DNA of 64,000 nucleotides, taken from positions 124,001 to 188,000 of the forward strand of contig NZ_JAQGJM010000034.1 of NCBI RefSeq assembly GCF_028290625.1, in the 5' to 3' direction. This DNA is from Devosia sp. Its GTDB lineage: Bacteria > Pseudomonadota > Alphaproteobacteria > Rhizobiales > Devosiaceae. Position 1 is the stretch's first letter. Every line of letters starts with the position of its first letter. The notes under the pieces were generated by a model, which had not been told where the DNA came from, ran no database searches, and saw nothing but the letters and a program-made list of their open reading frames with translations. Shown piece after piece: positions 54,720 to 64,000 of this stretch. The position numbers and the translations under genes were made by a program.

Positions 54720-56348
54720 TCACGGCGGATCGATAGTGCTGCGCGGCTCGGCGATGGCGGTCAGCCAATCGGTCGGACGCTCGACAAAGCGCGTTACCAC
54801 CGGCGCATCAGGCCCCTCATGCAAAGCCCGAACATGGTCGCCGACCTCGGCATCGGCCTTGGTCATGCGCAGGTTATGGCGCACATATTCGGTCCAGGTC
54901 GGGGTTTGGTAGCGTTCCACCCACACGTCCGGATGGCCAAGATCGCGCAGCAGGGTCCAGTGGCGGGCACCGTCGCGGCGGCGGATGCGTTTGCGGTCGG
55001 CCATGACGCGGAGGAATTCAGCCAGGTGGTGTGGCTTGATGATGTAGGCGATCTGGATCACGATCGGGCCGCTGCGCGCTTCGAGGTCTAGTTCAAGCGC
55101 CGGCTCTTTCCAGCGGTTGAGCGGGTCGAGATCGAGGGTCGAACGTTGCGGCAATGGCAGGACCAAGCCAAGCGCGGCCCCAGCCAGCATCAGCCCCCCT
55201 GCCCCGGCCAAGGCGAGTTGCAGGCCATAAAGCTCGGCGGCGAGGCCCCAAAGCCAACTGCCCAGCGCCATGCCACCAAAGGTCGCCGTCTGGTAGAGCG
55301 ATAGAGCTCGGCCCACGACCCAGCGCGGCGACGCCAGTTGGACAGAGACGTTAAAGAGCGACAAGGCCAGCACCCAGCCGGCGCCCCCGATGAGCAGTGA
55401 CGCACCGGTTAGCCAGGGTGAGGTGCTGGTGCCGGTGATGGCGGCGCAGATGGCGAAGCCGATAAAGGCCATCCGCACCACGGCTTCGCTGCTGAAGTGC
55501 TGATGCAGCCGATTGCCCAGCAAGGCGCCGCCGACGGCGCCCAGTCCGAACGCGCCAAGCATCAGGCCGTAGGTCAGCGGCCCGCCGCCGAGCAGGGTTC
55601 CGGACACAACCGGCAGCAGCGCCATCACGGTGATGGCTGTAAAGCCGAAGATCAAGCTGCGTAGCATCACCTGGTAGATATTGGGCGACATGGCCACGTA
55701 GCGGATGCCCGACAACATGGCCGCGCCCATGGATTCGCGCGGCAGCAGGGCCACGGCGTTACCCGGTTTCCAGCGAAACAGCACCACGATCAGCGCCAGA
55801 TAGCTCAGCGTATTGATGGCAAAGGCTGCGGCCGCGCCAGCCGCTGCCACCACAATGCCGCCGACGGCCGGGCCGACACTGCGCGACAGGTTGAAGCCGA
55901 TGGAATTGAGCGCCACTGCCGAGGGCAGGTGATCGCGCGGTACCAGATCGCCGACCGATGCTTGCCAGGATGGATTGTTGATTGCGGTGCCGCAGCCGAG
56001 CAGGAAGGTGAACGCCAGCAGCAGCCACGGCGACATCATGCCCAGATAGGTCAGCACCATCAGGGTGGCGGACACGGCCAGCATGAAGCATTGGGCGGCG
56101 AGCATGACCCGGCGGCGGTTGAAGCTATCGGCGATGGCCCCGCCCACGAGCGAAAACAGCATGATCGGCAGGGAAATCGAGGCCTGGACCAGCGCCACCA
56201 TATCGACCGAGGAGGCGATCGAGGTCATCAGCCAGGCGGCGCCGACGCTCTGGATCAGCCCGCCGAAACTGGACGCCAGATTGGCCAGCCAGATGCTGCG
56301 GAAGGTCGGATGGGCGAAAGGGGCGAGAGCCGAAGCGCGTTCTGTCAC
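54720..56348 (-). CDS. MFS exporter, MFS_3 (EntS-like) family
   Basis: 542-residue membrane transporter. N-terminal PFAHPTFRSIWLANLASSFGGLIQSVGAAWLMTSIASS is the standard opening of MFS_3/DUF894 exporters; later GGAIADSFNRRRVM is the cytosolic loop between helices 2 and 3. About 12 membrane segments to residue ~415. The remaining ~125 residues are soluble (IVIQIAYIIKPHHLAEFLRVMADRKRIRRRDGARHWTLLRDLGHPDVWVERYQTPTWTEYVRHNLRMT), as usual in this family. GTG start at 56348 without a strong ribosome site. Substrate unknown; EntS-like relatives export siderophores or drugs. Confidence 0.88.
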   Translation of the reverse strand: MTERASALAPFAHPTFRSIWLANLASSFGGLIQSVGAAWLMTSIASSVDMVALVQASISLPIMLFSLVGGAIADSFNRRRVMLAAQCFMLAVSATLMVLTYLGMMSPWLLLAFTFLLGCGTAINNPSWQASVGDLVPRDHLPSAVALNSIGFNLSRSVGPAVGGIVVAAAGAAAAFAINTLSYLALIVVLFRWKPGNAVALLPRESMGAAMLSGIRYVAMSPNIYQVMLRSLIFGFTAITVMALLPVVSGTLLGGGPLTYGLMLGAFGLGAVGGALLGNRLHQHFSSEAVVRMAFIGFAICAAITGTSTSPWLTGASLLIGGAGWVLALSLFNVSVQLASPRWVVGRALSLYQTATFGGMALGSWLWGLAAELYGLQLALAGAGGLMLAGAALGLVLPLPQRSTLDLDPLNRWKEPALELDLEARSGPIVIQIAYIIKPHHLAEFLRVMADRKRIRRRDGARHWTLLRDLGHPDVWVERYQTPTWTEYVRHNLRMTKADAEVGDHVRALHEGPDAPVVTRFVERPTDWLTAIAEPRSTIDPP

Positions 56349-56547
56349 CGGGATACTCAGAGTGAAGTTGCAGAATGGCCCAAGCGCGCCGGTGCCGCAA
56401 CCTGGGCATGCCGAAAATGTGCCTGCCGAGCAGGTAATTTAGCGCCTGCGGTGGCAAATGGCTGGGCTGCGCCCCATATGCGCCAGAGGTTTACGTGGAC
56501 GCATCGTCGCTTACCGATATAAGCATTCAGACCTCGGAGAATTTCCC

Positions 56548-57528
56548 ATGACTGCCTTGTCCATCCTCGATCTGGTGCGCGTCAGCGAGACCACCGATGC
56601 GCGCGGCGCGCTCGATAATGCCCGCGATCTCGCGGCCCACGCCGAAGGCTGGGGCTATCGCCGCTTCTGGGTTGCCGAACATCATAACGCGCCCGGCATT
56701 GCCAGCGCCGCGACCTCGCTGGTCATCGCCCATATCGCCGCCGGCACGAAGACCATCCGCGTTGGCTCGGGCGGCATCATGCTGCCCAACCATGCGCCCT
56801 ATATTATCGCCGAGCAGTTCGGCACGCTGGCGCGGCTGTTTCCGGGGCGGATCGACCTGGGGCTGGGCCGCGCGCCAGGCACCGACCAGATGACCGTGCG
56901 CGCACTGCGCCGCTCGCCGGAGAATGCCGAGAACTTTCCCAATGACGTGCTGGAGTTGCAGGCGTATTTCGCGCCAGCGGTGCCCGGCCAGCGGCTGCAG
57001 GCGGTCCCGGCGGCGGGCACGGAGATGCCGCTGTGGATCCTGGGATCTAGCACGTTCGGCGCGGTGCTGGCGGCGGAACTCGGCCTGCCCTATGCGTTCG
57101 CGTCCCATTTCGCACCGGCGCAATTGATGCCCGCGCTCGCGCTTTACCGCGAGCGGTTTAAGCCCTCCGAACAATTGGCGGAGCCCTATGTGATGGCCGG
57201 CCTCAATATCGTTGCTGCCGAAACCGATGCCGAGGCGCACCGGTTGGCCACCACGCAATTGATGTCGTTTGCCGATATTTTTCGCGGCGCGCGCGGGCTG
57301 AGCCAGCCGCCCATCGACGATATCGAGACCTATTGGACGCCGCAGGAAAAGGCGCAAGCGTCCCAGATGCTGTCGCGCCGGATTGTCGGAGCACCCGACA
57401 CAGTGCGCGCGGGAATGGCGGCGTTCGTGGCCGAAACCGGCATCGATGAACTGATCATCGTCTCGGACGTTTACGACCATGCGGCGCGCCTGCACTCCTT
57501 CGAGCTGATTGCCGCGGCCCAAGAATAG
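56548..57528 (+). CDS. LLM-class flavin-dependent oxidoreductase
   Basis: 326-residue luciferase-like monooxygenase. [58 protein letters not shown] and [12 protein letters not shown] are the typical parts of the group-1 (MsnO8-like) branch of this family. ATG 56548 follows cggaga at good distance. Divergent from the MFS gene. FMN or F420 use and substrate are unknown. Confidence 0.9.
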   Translation: MTALSILDLVRVSETTDARGALDNARDLAAHAEGWGYRRFWVAEHHNAPGIASAATSLVIAHIAAGTKTIRVGSGGIMLPNHAPYIIAEQFGTLARLFPGRIDLGLGRAPGTDQMTVRALRRSPENAENFPNDVLELQAYFAPAVPGQRLQAVPAAGTEMPLWILGSSTFGAVLAAELGLPYAFASHFAPAQLMPALALYRERFKPSEQLAEPYVMAGLNIVAAETDAEAHRLATTQLMSFADIFRGARGLSQPPIDDIETYWTPQEKAQASQMLSRRIVGAPDTVRAGMAAFVAETGIDELIIVSDVYDHAARLHSFELIAAAQE

Positions 57529-57879
57529 ACCCGTGATTGGATGTGCTTGCCGGAACGTGTCAGGAACTATCCAGCGCATCGCTATCTCGCCGGGTTGGCT
57601 GCAATCGGGTTACCCTCACTGCATCGGCGGCGACCGCAGCAGCAACGGACAGAGCGCGACCGACAATTACGGAGTGACCCACAATATTGCAATTTCAATG
57701 GTCTTCGCCCCGCCTGGCGGCCTCGACTGACGAGTGCGCGCTTCTTGAGTGGATTGGCGCAAGTTCGCAGTAGAAACCGCCGGCCGCTGACGTGTAAGAG
57801 TTGATTCATAGGTTCTAGGTCGGCCGCTACGATTCCAAACACGAAGCTGGTATCAATCAAACAGACGAGGCGGATAGTA
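57529..57879. other. Gap without recognised gene
   Basis: About 350 bp between the LLM gene and the small exported protein. An in-frame extension past the LLM end (to 57730 in another frame) encodes DRSSNGQSATDNYGVTHN and IAISMVFAPPGG-like text that resembles nothing I know. No RNA gene, hairpin terminator or repeat family was seen. Confidence 0.4.
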
Positions 57880-58401
57880 ATGAATGCTTTTTTCAAGGTA
57901 GTCGGGGTCGCTCTGTTGTTGCAGTTAGCGACGCTGGGTGCCTCGCAGGTTGCGGCCGGTGAGACCGAGCTGGCGGTCCTGACCTCCTATGTGGGCAACT
58001 GGCAGGGTGAAGGCGCGCTGGTGGGCGGCGACAAGCCGGAACCGTTCCGTTGCCGCATGGCCATCGCCAAAGGCAATCAGTCGAAGGTGACCTATACGGG
58101 GCGTTGCAGCCTGGTCAGTGCCAACCTATCCATCAGCGGCACCATCGCCTTTAATGACGAGCGCGGACAATACGAAGCGGCGATGAGTTCCAATGCCGGC
58201 TTTACCGGCCTCGCGGTTGGCAGGCTGCGGGGCGACGACATTACCTTCGACCTGAAAGAGCGGCAGCGGGATCGCAGTGGCAGCGATGTACGGATCGGCT
58301 CGCAGATCATGCTGATCGACGGCAACATTACGGTCAATTTCGAGGTCGAATTCAACAATTCCGGGGATGTGCTGCGTGCCTCTGTTCCCTTTGCCCGATA
58401 A
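57880..58401 (+). CDS. Small exported protein of unknown function
   Basis: 173 residues with a Sec signal peptide (MNAFFKVVGVALLLQLATLGASQVAAG). The mature part starts LTSYVGNWQGEGALVGGDKPEPFRCRM and is rich in alternating beta-strand patterns (SKVTYTGRCSLVSANLSISGTIAF, and later GNITVNFEVEFNNSG), suggesting a beta-barrel or sandwich of lipocalin-like size. Two Cys may form a disulfide. Ribosome site gaggcgga. Not recognised. It precedes the LolD/FtsX pair by 60 bp and could be a partner, but there is no direct evidence. Confidence 0.75.
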   Translation: MNAFFKVVGVALLLQLATLGASQVAAGETELAVLTSYVGNWQGEGALVGGDKPEPFRCRMAIAKGNQSKVTYTGRCSLVSANLSISGTIAFNDERGQYEAAMSSNAGFTGLAVGRLRGDDITFDLKERQRDRSGSDVRIGSQIMLIDGNITVNFEVEFNNSGDVLRASVPFAR

Positions 58402-58461
58402 CCGATCATAGTGCGCATGCGCCGGTTGTCGTCACCAGAAAATCTGGGGTGGCACTGAGGC

Positions 58462-59187
58462 ATGAGGGGTTTGCTTGCCGTGAACGAGAATGATGCGCCG
58501 ATCATCGACGCCGCAGACGTAACCTATAGCCTCGAGGTCGGCGGGCGGCCGCTGCATATTCTCAAGGGCGTATCGCTGCGCGTGGCGCCCTCCGAGGTGG
58601 TAGCGATCGTCGGCCCTTCGGGCAGCGGCAAGACCTCGCTGCTGATGCTGCTGGCGGGGCTGGAGCGCGCCTCCTCCGGCACGGTCATGGTTCGTGGCCA
58701 GAACCTGTCGAAGCTCGGCGAGGACGATCTCGCCCGCTTCCGCCGCAAGTCGCTCGGCATCGTGTTTCAAAGTTTCCACCTGATCCCCTCGCTGACGGCG
58801 CTCGACAATGTCGCGCTGGCGCTGGAGATCGCTTCCCCCGAATTGAGCCTGAAGCAGACCCATGAGGCGGCCGCCGAAGCGCTGCGCGCCGTGGGGCTGG
58901 GCGAGCGCCTTGACCATCGCCCGACCGCATTGTCGGGTGGTGAGCAGCAGCGCGTGGGCTTGGCCCGGGCCATGGTCACCAGTCCGCCATTGTTGTTGGC
59001 TGATGAGCCGACCGGGAACCTCGATCAGCAAACCGGAGCCGTGGTGGTGGACTTGATGTTCGACCTGGCGCGAAAGCAAAAAACCGCAGTGGTGCTGATC
59101 ACCCATGATCCGGGGCTCGCGGCGCGGGCCGACCGGGTCTTCACCATGACCAGTGGCGAATTGACCGAAACCACGGCGGCGCATTGA
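58462..59187 (+). CDS. ABC ATPase, LolD/YbbA type
   Basis: 241-residue single-cassette ATPase: Walker A GPSGSGKTS, Q-loop VFQSFHLIPSLTALDNV, signature LSGGEQQRV, Walker B LLLADEPTGNLD, typical of LolD/MacB-type mechanotransmitting transporters. GTG 58480 is a shorter alternative start. The stop overlaps the permease start (TGATG). With that 848-residue permease it most resembles YbbA-YbbP. Confidence 0.9.
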   Translation: MRGLLAVNENDAPIIDAADVTYSLEVGGRPLHILKGVSLRVAPSEVVAIVGPSGSGKTSLLMLLAGLERASSGTVMVRGQNLSKLGEDDLARFRRKSLGIVFQSFHLIPSLTALDNVALALEIASPELSLKQTHEAAAEALRAVGLGERLDHRPTALSGGEQQRVGLARAMVTSPPLLLADEPTGNLDQQTGAVVVDLMFDLARKQKTAVVLITHDPGLAARADRVFTMTSGELTETTAAH

Positions 59188-61733
59188 TGCGCACCGTTTG
59201 GGCTGCCATTCGCGTCGGCCTGCTGGACCTGCGCGGCGATCTGCGGCGTTTCGTGCTGCTGGTGGTTTGCCTGGCGGTGGGCACGGCCCTGATCGCCGGC
59301 GTCAACTCCGTGGGCACCAGCATTGCGCAGGCCGTCGATGCCAGCGCTGCCGAACTGATGGGCGGCGATCTGGAACTGTCCCGTGCGGATCGGCCTGCCA
59401 ATGGCGACGAATTGCAGGCCATGGCGAGCTTCGGTTCCGTCGCCTCGGTGGTCGATACCAACCTGCGCGCGCAGACGGACAAGGGCGACGCCTTCGTCGA
59501 TCTGGCGGCGGCGGGCGATACCTATCCGCTGGTCGGCCACGTGCAAAGCGCGGAATTGCCGGCCGGCACGTCGGTTGCCGAACTTCTCGGCCTGCGCGAC
59601 GAGGTTCCCGGGGCGCTGGTCGATCCGCTGATGCTGGACCAGCTTGGCATTGCGGTTGGCGACGAATTCCAGCTTGGCGGCACGACCTTCCAGGCGCGCG
59701 GCACCCTGGCCAAATTGCCCGATGCGCCGGTGCGCGGCTTCCGCCTCGGCCTCACCACGCTGATCACCGCCGAAGGCTTTTCGATGGTGTCGGATCGCAC
59801 CTCGCCCCTGCCCGGCCTGGGGAGTTGGTTCCGCTACAAGATCCTGCTCGACGGGCGCGACAGTGAGGAGGCCAAGGCGGCCCTCGAGGCGCAATTTGCC
59901 GATAGCGGCTGGACTGTGCGCTCGGCGCGCGACGCCCTGGGGCCGATGGTGCGCTACTACGATCTGTTCATGCGCTTCCTGCTGATCGTTGGCCTGGGTT
60001 CGCTGCTGATCGGCGGCGTGAGCGTCTGGGCCGGCATGCAGGCCTATATCGCCGAGCGCGCTACGGTGATCGCCATCCTGCGCAGCATGGGCGCCGATCG
60101 CTGGCGGGTGTTCGTGCACTTCTTTGCTCAGGTTGCCATGCTGGCGGCCGTCGGGGTGGGCATTGGGCTATTGGTTGGCGGCGGCATTGCCTATGGCATC
60201 CTGCCGCTGGTCGGACAGGCCGTCGGCATCAGCCTGCAGCCCGCACTGCACCTGCAGCCTTTGGTGGTTGCCGCCGCGGCCGGTTTCGTCACCGCTTTCG
60301 GGTTCGCCTATTTGCCGCTGCAACAGGCGCAGGCGATCCGGCCGGTGCATCTGTTCCGCTCCAAGGGGCTCTCGGCTCCGCCTGTCGAGTGGCGCAGCCT
60401 GCTGACCTCCTGGCAAATCCTACCCATGGTGGCGGCCCTTGTGGCGTTCCTGCTGCTGGCGTTTGCCATGACGGGCGACCTCCTGCTGGTCGGCGCATTC
60501 GCCGCGGCCAGCGCCGTCGCCGTGCTGGTGTTTCAGCTTTTCGTCGGCGTCGCCCAATGGGCCCTGCGCCGCGTGCCGGCGCCGTCCAACCGTATTCTGC
60601 GCCACGCCTTGCGCAGAATTGCCAACACCGGCTCCAATACCGCAGCGGTCGTGGTGGCGGCCGGCATGGCGCTGACCATGCTCACGGTCGTGCTGGTGTT
60701 GCAGGGTAATCTGCGCCAGGAATTCCTGGGCGCGTCATCGTTCGACGTGCCCACCTTCGTGGCCTCCGACCTGTTCCCGGACGAAGTCGATACGCTCGCC
60801 GCCATGTCGGGCCGGGGCACCGACATCAGCAAGTTCGTCGCCACCCCAATGCTGCGCGGCGCGCTCACGCAGATCAATGGCGTGGCTGTCGACACAATCC
60901 GCACGCGCGGCCCCGAAGCCACGTTCCTGCTATCGGGCGAAGTGCCGCTGACCTTCCGCCAGGAGATGCCGGCATCGTCCAAGCTGGTGGATGGGCAGTG
61001 GTGGTCCGCCGACTATACCGGTCCCGGCCTCGTATCGCTGCACCAGAGCCTGCGCTCGGGGCTCGGCGTCAATCTCGGCGACACGCTAACTTTCGCCATT
61101 TTCGGCGACACCATCACGGTCAAGGTCGCCAGCTTCCGCGATTATTCGTGGCAGGGCGGCATTGATTTCCTCGCGACCTTCTCGCCGGGCGTGCTCGATG
61201 CGTACCCCACCACGCTGTTTGCCGCGGTGACGGCCGTGCCGGGGCGCGACGAGACGGTCAAGCGCTCACTGGCCACCGCCCTGCCCGATATTCGCTTTGT
61301 CGCTATCGGCGATACGCTGGAGCAGATCACCAATGCGCTCGGCCAGTTGTCATTCGCCGCAACCCTGGTCGGCGGCCTCGCCGTAGGCAATGGCCTGCTG
61401 GTGCTGATCGGGAGCCTCGCAACCGGCCGCCGCCAACGCGAGGCTGATGCAGTGATTGGCAAAGTGCTGGGCACCACTCGCTTCGAGCTGTTGGCGACGG
61501 CCTTCGTGCAGTATTTCATCCTGGCGCTGCTGGCCGCCATCCCCGCCGCTGCCCTTGGCATTGGGCTGGCCTGGCTGGTTGGACTGGTCATGCTGGAAGT
61601 CGATTTCACGCTCGCGACCGACGCCCTGGTGGCGGTTCTGGCGATCGCGGCGATCATCACGGCCCTGCTAGGGTCCATGACGATCCTGCGTGCTGCGTCG
61701 GCGCGACCAGCGCGCTTGTTGCGTGATCTGTAG
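59187..61733 (+). CDS. FtsX-family ABC permease, YbbP-like
   Basis: 848-residue inner-membrane protein. A first membrane segment (about 20-40: FVLLVVCLAVGTALIAGVNSVG) and a large periplasmic domain are followed by an FtsX core around 255-380, a middle group of segments (about 405-450), a second periplasmic domain, and a second FtsX core at the C-terminus (about 710-845). Two FtsX cores of three to four helices are characteristic of YbbP. It forms a mechanotransmission-type exporter with the upstream ATPase. Cargo unknown; YbbAP relatives have been tied to release of hydrophobic compounds. Confidence 0.88.
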   Translation: MRTVWAAIRVGLLDLRGDLRRFVLLVVCLAVGTALIAGVNSVGTSIAQAVDASAAELMGGDLELSRADRPANGDELQAMASFGSVASVVDTNLRAQTDKGDAFVDLAAAGDTYPLVGHVQSAELPAGTSVAELLGLRDEVPGALVDPLMLDQLGIAVGDEFQLGGTTFQARGTLAKLPDAPVRGFRLGLTTLITAEGFSMVSDRTSPLPGLGSWFRYKILLDGRDSEEAKAALEAQFADSGWTVRSARDALGPMVRYYDLFMRFLLIVGLGSLLIGGVSVWAGMQAYIAERATVIAILRSMGADRWRVFVHFFAQVAMLAAVGVGIGLLVGGGIAYGILPLVGQAVGISLQPALHLQPLVVAAAAGFVTAFGFAYLPLQQAQAIRPVHLFRSKGLSAPPVEWRSLLTSWQILPMVAALVAFLLLAFAMTGDLLLVGAFAAASAVAVLVFQLFVGVAQWALRRVPAPSNRILRHALRRIANTGSNTAAVVVAAGMALTMLTVVLVLQGNLRQEFLGASSFDVPTFVASDLFPDEVDTLAAMSGRGTDISKFVATPMLRGALTQINGVAVDTIRTRGPEATFLLSGEVPLTFRQEMPASSKLVDGQWWSADYTGPGLVSLHQSLRSGLGVNLGDTLTFAIFGDTITVKVASFRDYSWQGGIDFLATFSPGVLDAYPTTLFAAVTAVPGRDETVKRSLATALPDIRFVAIGDTLEQITNALGQLSFAATLVGGLAVGNGLLVLIGSLATGRRQREADAVIGKVLGTTRFELLATAFVQYFILALLAAIPAAALGIGLAWLVGLVMLEVDFTLATDALVAVLAIAAIITALLGSMTILRAASARPARLLRDL

Positions 61734-61769
61734 CGGCTATAGCCGACGTCGAAAGAGAGCCTAGTGTGA

Positions 61770-62195
61770 CTATTTCCGCGAGGCGAGAAAGTGGTCGATG
61801 CCGGCTTGGGCGACGTCCTGGTCCTGCGCCGGCGTGCCGGAACTGACGCCGATGCCGCCGACCACGACGCCGTCGACGGCAACCGGAAGACCGCCGCCCA
61901 CCACCATCAATCGGCCACCGATGGCGCTGTTGATACCGTAGGCCGGCCCGCCCGGCTGGCTGACGGCGCCATATTCGTGGGTCGCTCGCTTGGCGGCTGA
62001 TGCTGTGTAGGATTTGTCGATGGCAATGGTCGTGCTCGTTACCTTGCCGCCATCCATGCGCTCGAATGCGACAAGGTTGCCGCTTTCATCGGTGATGGCG
62101 ATGCACATCGGCACGCCGATGGCTTCGGACCGGGCGCGGGCACCCGCGAGCAATAGTCGTGCGTCGGCAATATCGAGACGCTGAATGGTCAACAT
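61770..62195 (-). CDS. GlcG/HbpS-family protein
   Basis: 141-residue protein: LDIADARLLLAGARARSEAIGVPMCIAITDESGNLVAFERMDGG, then GGRLMVVGGGLPVAVDGVVVGGIGVSSGTPAQDQDVAQAG, the full GlcG/HbpS fold. Ribosome site aaggag nine bases before ATG. It follows malate synthase G on the same strand with 20 bp between, as GlcG accompanies GlcB in glycolate operons; it may bind haem or a glycolate-related ligand. Confidence 0.88.
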   Translation of the reverse strand: MLTIQRLDIADARLLLAGARARSEAIGVPMCIAITDESGNLVAFERMDGGKVTSTTIAIDKSYTASAAKRATHEYGAVSQPGGPAYGINSAIGGRLMVVGGGLPVAVDGVVVGGIGVSSGTPAQDQDVAQAGIDHFLASRK

Positions 62196-62215
62196 GGCAA
62201 TTTCTCCTTGGGCAA

Positions 62216-64000
62216 TCAGGCGGCGGCTTTGGCAAGCCGGCGGAAATGGTGCAGCACCGGTTCGGTATAGCCATTGGGTTGGCTGGCGCCCTTGAGGACA
62301 AGCTCCAGCGCCGCCTGAAAGGCAATGCTGGCGTCATAGTCCAGGGCCATCGGCCGGTAAAGCGGATCGTCTTTATTCTGGGTGTCGACGACTATGGCCA
62401 TGCGTTGCAACGATTGAGTGACTTGCGCGGCGTCGATCAAGCCATGCTGGAGCCAGTTGGCGATGTGTTGAGAGGAAATGCGCAGCGTTGCGCGGTCCTC
62501 CATCAGCGCCACATCGTTGATATCGGGAACCTTGGAACAGCCGATGCCCTGGTCGATCCAGCGCACCACATAGCCCAGAATGCCCTGGGCATTGTTGTCC
62601 AGCTCGCGCTGCACGCCCTCGGTTGACAGATTGCGCCCAGCGAGGAGAGGCGGCGTCAGAATGGCGCCGAGTGAGGCCCTGGTGCGGGTTTTCAGCGCCT
62701 GCTGGACCGCGGCGACATCGACCAGATGGTAATGCGTTGCGTGCAGCACGGCAGCGGTTGGCGAGGGCACCCATGCCGTATTGGCGCCGGCCTTGGGATG
62801 GCCTAGCTTGGCCCGGAGCATTTCGGCCATGTTATCGGGCTTGGCCCACATGCCCTTGCCGATCTGCGCCCTGCCCTGCAGACCGGCCTTGAGGCCCTGA
62901 TCGACATTGTTGTTTTCGTAGGCGCCGAGCCAGACCGCATCCTTGATCTCGTCCTTGGGCAGGACGGGACCGGCCAGCATCGAGGTATGAATTTCATCGC
63001 CGGTGCGGTCGAGGAAGCCGGTATTGATGAACACCAGCCGGTGCCGCACCGCGCGGATGCACTCGCCCAGATTGACGCTGGTGCGGCGCTCCTCGTCCAT
63101 GACGCCAACCTTGAGTGTATGGCGCGCCAGGCTGAGCGCATCCTCGACCCGGTCGAACAGGGTGTTGGTCAGCGCCACTTCGGCTGGGCCGTGCATTTTG
63201 GGTTTGACGATATAGATGCTGCCAGCGCGGCTATTGCGCAGGCCGCCGGTCTTTTGCAGATCGTGGAGGGCGCATAGCGTGGTCACCATGGCGTCGAGAA
63301 AGCCCTCCGGCGTCTCGTTGCCGGCGGCGTCGAGGACCGCTTCGGTGGTCATGAGATGCCCCACATTGCGCACCAGCATGACGCTGCGGCCGGGGAGCGT
63401 GAAGGGCTGTCCGTCAGGGCCGGTATAGGTACGATCCGGCGCCAAGGTGCGGGTCACGCTTTGGCCGTTCTTGGTGAAGCTCTCGGCGAGATCACCTTTC
63501 ATCAGGCCAAGCCAGTTGCGATAGACGGCGACCTTGTCCTCGGCGTCGACCGCGGCGACGGAATCCTCGCAGTCCTGGATTGTGGTCAGCGCCGCTTCGA
63601 GCACGACATCCTTGACGCCGGCGGCGCTCTGCGCCCCGATCGAGTTGGCGCGGTCGATCTGGATTTCGACATGCAGCCCGTGGTGGACGAATAGCAGGCT
63701 TCCGCGCTCGGCAGCGCCCGAATGGCCGACGAATTGGCCGGGATCGGCCAAGGTCGTTGTCCCGTCCGCAAGCTGCAATTCCAGCCCGCCGGCAGTCACA
63801 CGGTAGGCCAAAACCTCGGCGTGCTGGCCGCGCGCCAGGGGCACGGCGCTGTCGAGGAACGCCGCCGCCTGTTTGACCACCAGCGCGCCGCGCCTGGTAT
63901 TGTAGGTTTTGCCCGGCGCCAGATCGCCGGCCTGATCGATGGCGTCGGTGCCGTATAGCGCGTCGTAAAGGCTGCCCCATCGGGCATTGGCGGCGTTCAG
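62216..64000 (-). CDS. glcB: Malate synthase G, 5' end outside window
   Basis: 594 residues of the C-terminal part of an enzyme usually about 725 long, making malate from glyoxylate and acetyl-CoA. The reading frame is open to the window edge, where [25 protein letters not shown] is visible (about residue 130 of the full protein). Later family parts are [75 protein letters not shown] and [25 protein letters not shown] (with LVFINTGF). Stops at 62216; GlcG-like gene follows. Confidence 0.95.
   Translation of the reverse strand: MNAANARWGSLYDALYGTDAIDQAGDLAPGKTYNTRRGALVVKQAAAFLDSAVPLARGQHAEVLAYRVTAGGLELQLADGTTTLADPGQFVGHSGAAERGSLLFVHHGLHVEIQIDRANSIGAQSAAGVKDVVLEAALTTIQDCEDSVAAVDAEDKVAVYRNWLGLMKGDLAESFTKNGQSVTRTLAPDRTYTGPDGQPFTLPGRSVMLVRNVGHLMTTEAVLDAAGNETPEGFLDAMVTTLCALHDLQKTGGLRNSRAGSIYIVKPKMHGPAEVALTNTLFDRVEDALSLARHTLKVGVMDEERRTSVNLGECIRAVRHRLVFINTGFLDRTGDEIHTSMLAGPVLPKDEIKDAVWLGAYENNNVDQGLKAGLQGRAQIGKGMWAKPDNMAEMLRAKLGHPKAGANTAWVPSPTAAVLHATHYHLVDVAAVQQALKTRTRASLGAILTPPLLAGRNLSTEGVQRELDNNAQGILGYVVRWIDQGIGCSKVPDINDVALMEDRATLRISSQHIANWLQHGLIDAAQVTQSLQRMAIVVDTQNKDDPLYRPMALDYDASIAFQAALELVLKGASQPNGYTEPVLHHFRRLAKAAA

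Noticed and set aside
57509..57730. 73-codon frame after the LLM gene as a genuine gene
   Set aside because: Overlaps the LLM gene end, has no ribosome site and no recognisable family; kept only as a possible eroded remnant.

Overview
The window is 64 kb of high-GC chromosome from an alphaproteobacterium, most likely Hyphomicrobiales and possibly a Devosia-like genus. The genus is inferred from gene content, not proven. Supporting signs are the Rhizobium-type L-rhamnose locus (rhaRSTPQ facing rhaDI), the aerobic cob gene order, several DUF1127 micro-proteins, a dense set of solute ABC transporters and many palindromic intergenic repeats. Nothing points to a phage, plasmid, integrase, IS transposase or CRISPR array.

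Layout. 1-1.7 kb: osmoprotectant-type ABC permease (cut by the window edge) and its binding protein. 1.8-6.1 kb: a histidine/phenylalanine ammonia-lyase homologue that lacks the MIO-forming Ala-Ser-Gly triad, a LysR regulator with two tandem HTH domains, a DUF3422 protein, and a collapsed ArsR gene that keeps its operator. 6.1-15.5 kb: L-rhamnose uptake (rhaS, T, P, Q), DeoR regulator and catabolism (rhaD, rhaI). 15.5-19.1 kb: methylmalonate-semialdehyde dehydrogenase, whose C-terminus is lengthened by a repeat, and two LysR regulators. 19.1-20.5 kb: YbaK deacylase and three DUF1127-type micro-proteins. 20.6-23.5 kb: copper operon copA-cueR-copZ behind a MerR-type promoter. 23.7-28.5 kb: a second sugar ABC operon with divergent LacI regulator. 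28.6-31.0 kb: DUF305 protein, zinc-type CDF exporter, ArsR/SRPBCC pair. 31.0-37.3 kb: cobFGHIJLM, tightly overlapped, without cobK. 37.4-40.8 kb: nucleoside hydrolase, TPR-GGDEF protein and a GAF protein. 40.9-47.8 kb: oppBCDFA and an epimerase-like gene. 48-54.6 kb: XRE-cupin regulator, a second GAF protein and a second peptide-type ABC operon. 54.6 kb: tRNA-Cys(GCA). 54.7-64 kb: MFS exporter, luciferase-like monooxygenase, a small exported protein, a LolD/FtsX-type exporter pair, GlcG-like protein and malate synthase G (cut by the window edge).

How it fits together. This is mostly scavenging metabolism: substrates are captured by five binding-protein ABC systems, and local regulators (DeoR, LacI, LysR, XRE-cupin) sit next to their targets. 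Rhamnose is imported, phosphorylated by a kinase not present here, then cleaved and oxidised by RhaI and RhaD. The cob operon covers most of precorrin-2 to hydrogenobyrinate.

The most unusual material is (1) the MIO-less lyase; (2) at least five families of palindromic repeats, which fall between binding-protein and membrane genes in three ABC operons and have entered or displaced coding ends in mmsA, oppF and a dppC-type gene; (3) the ArsR deletion remnant sharing a 14-of-16 operator core with an intact ArsR gene 24 kb away; and (4) two paralogous GAF proteins, each placed directly upstream of a peptide ABC operon. No wholly new multi-gene system can be claimed from sequence alone.
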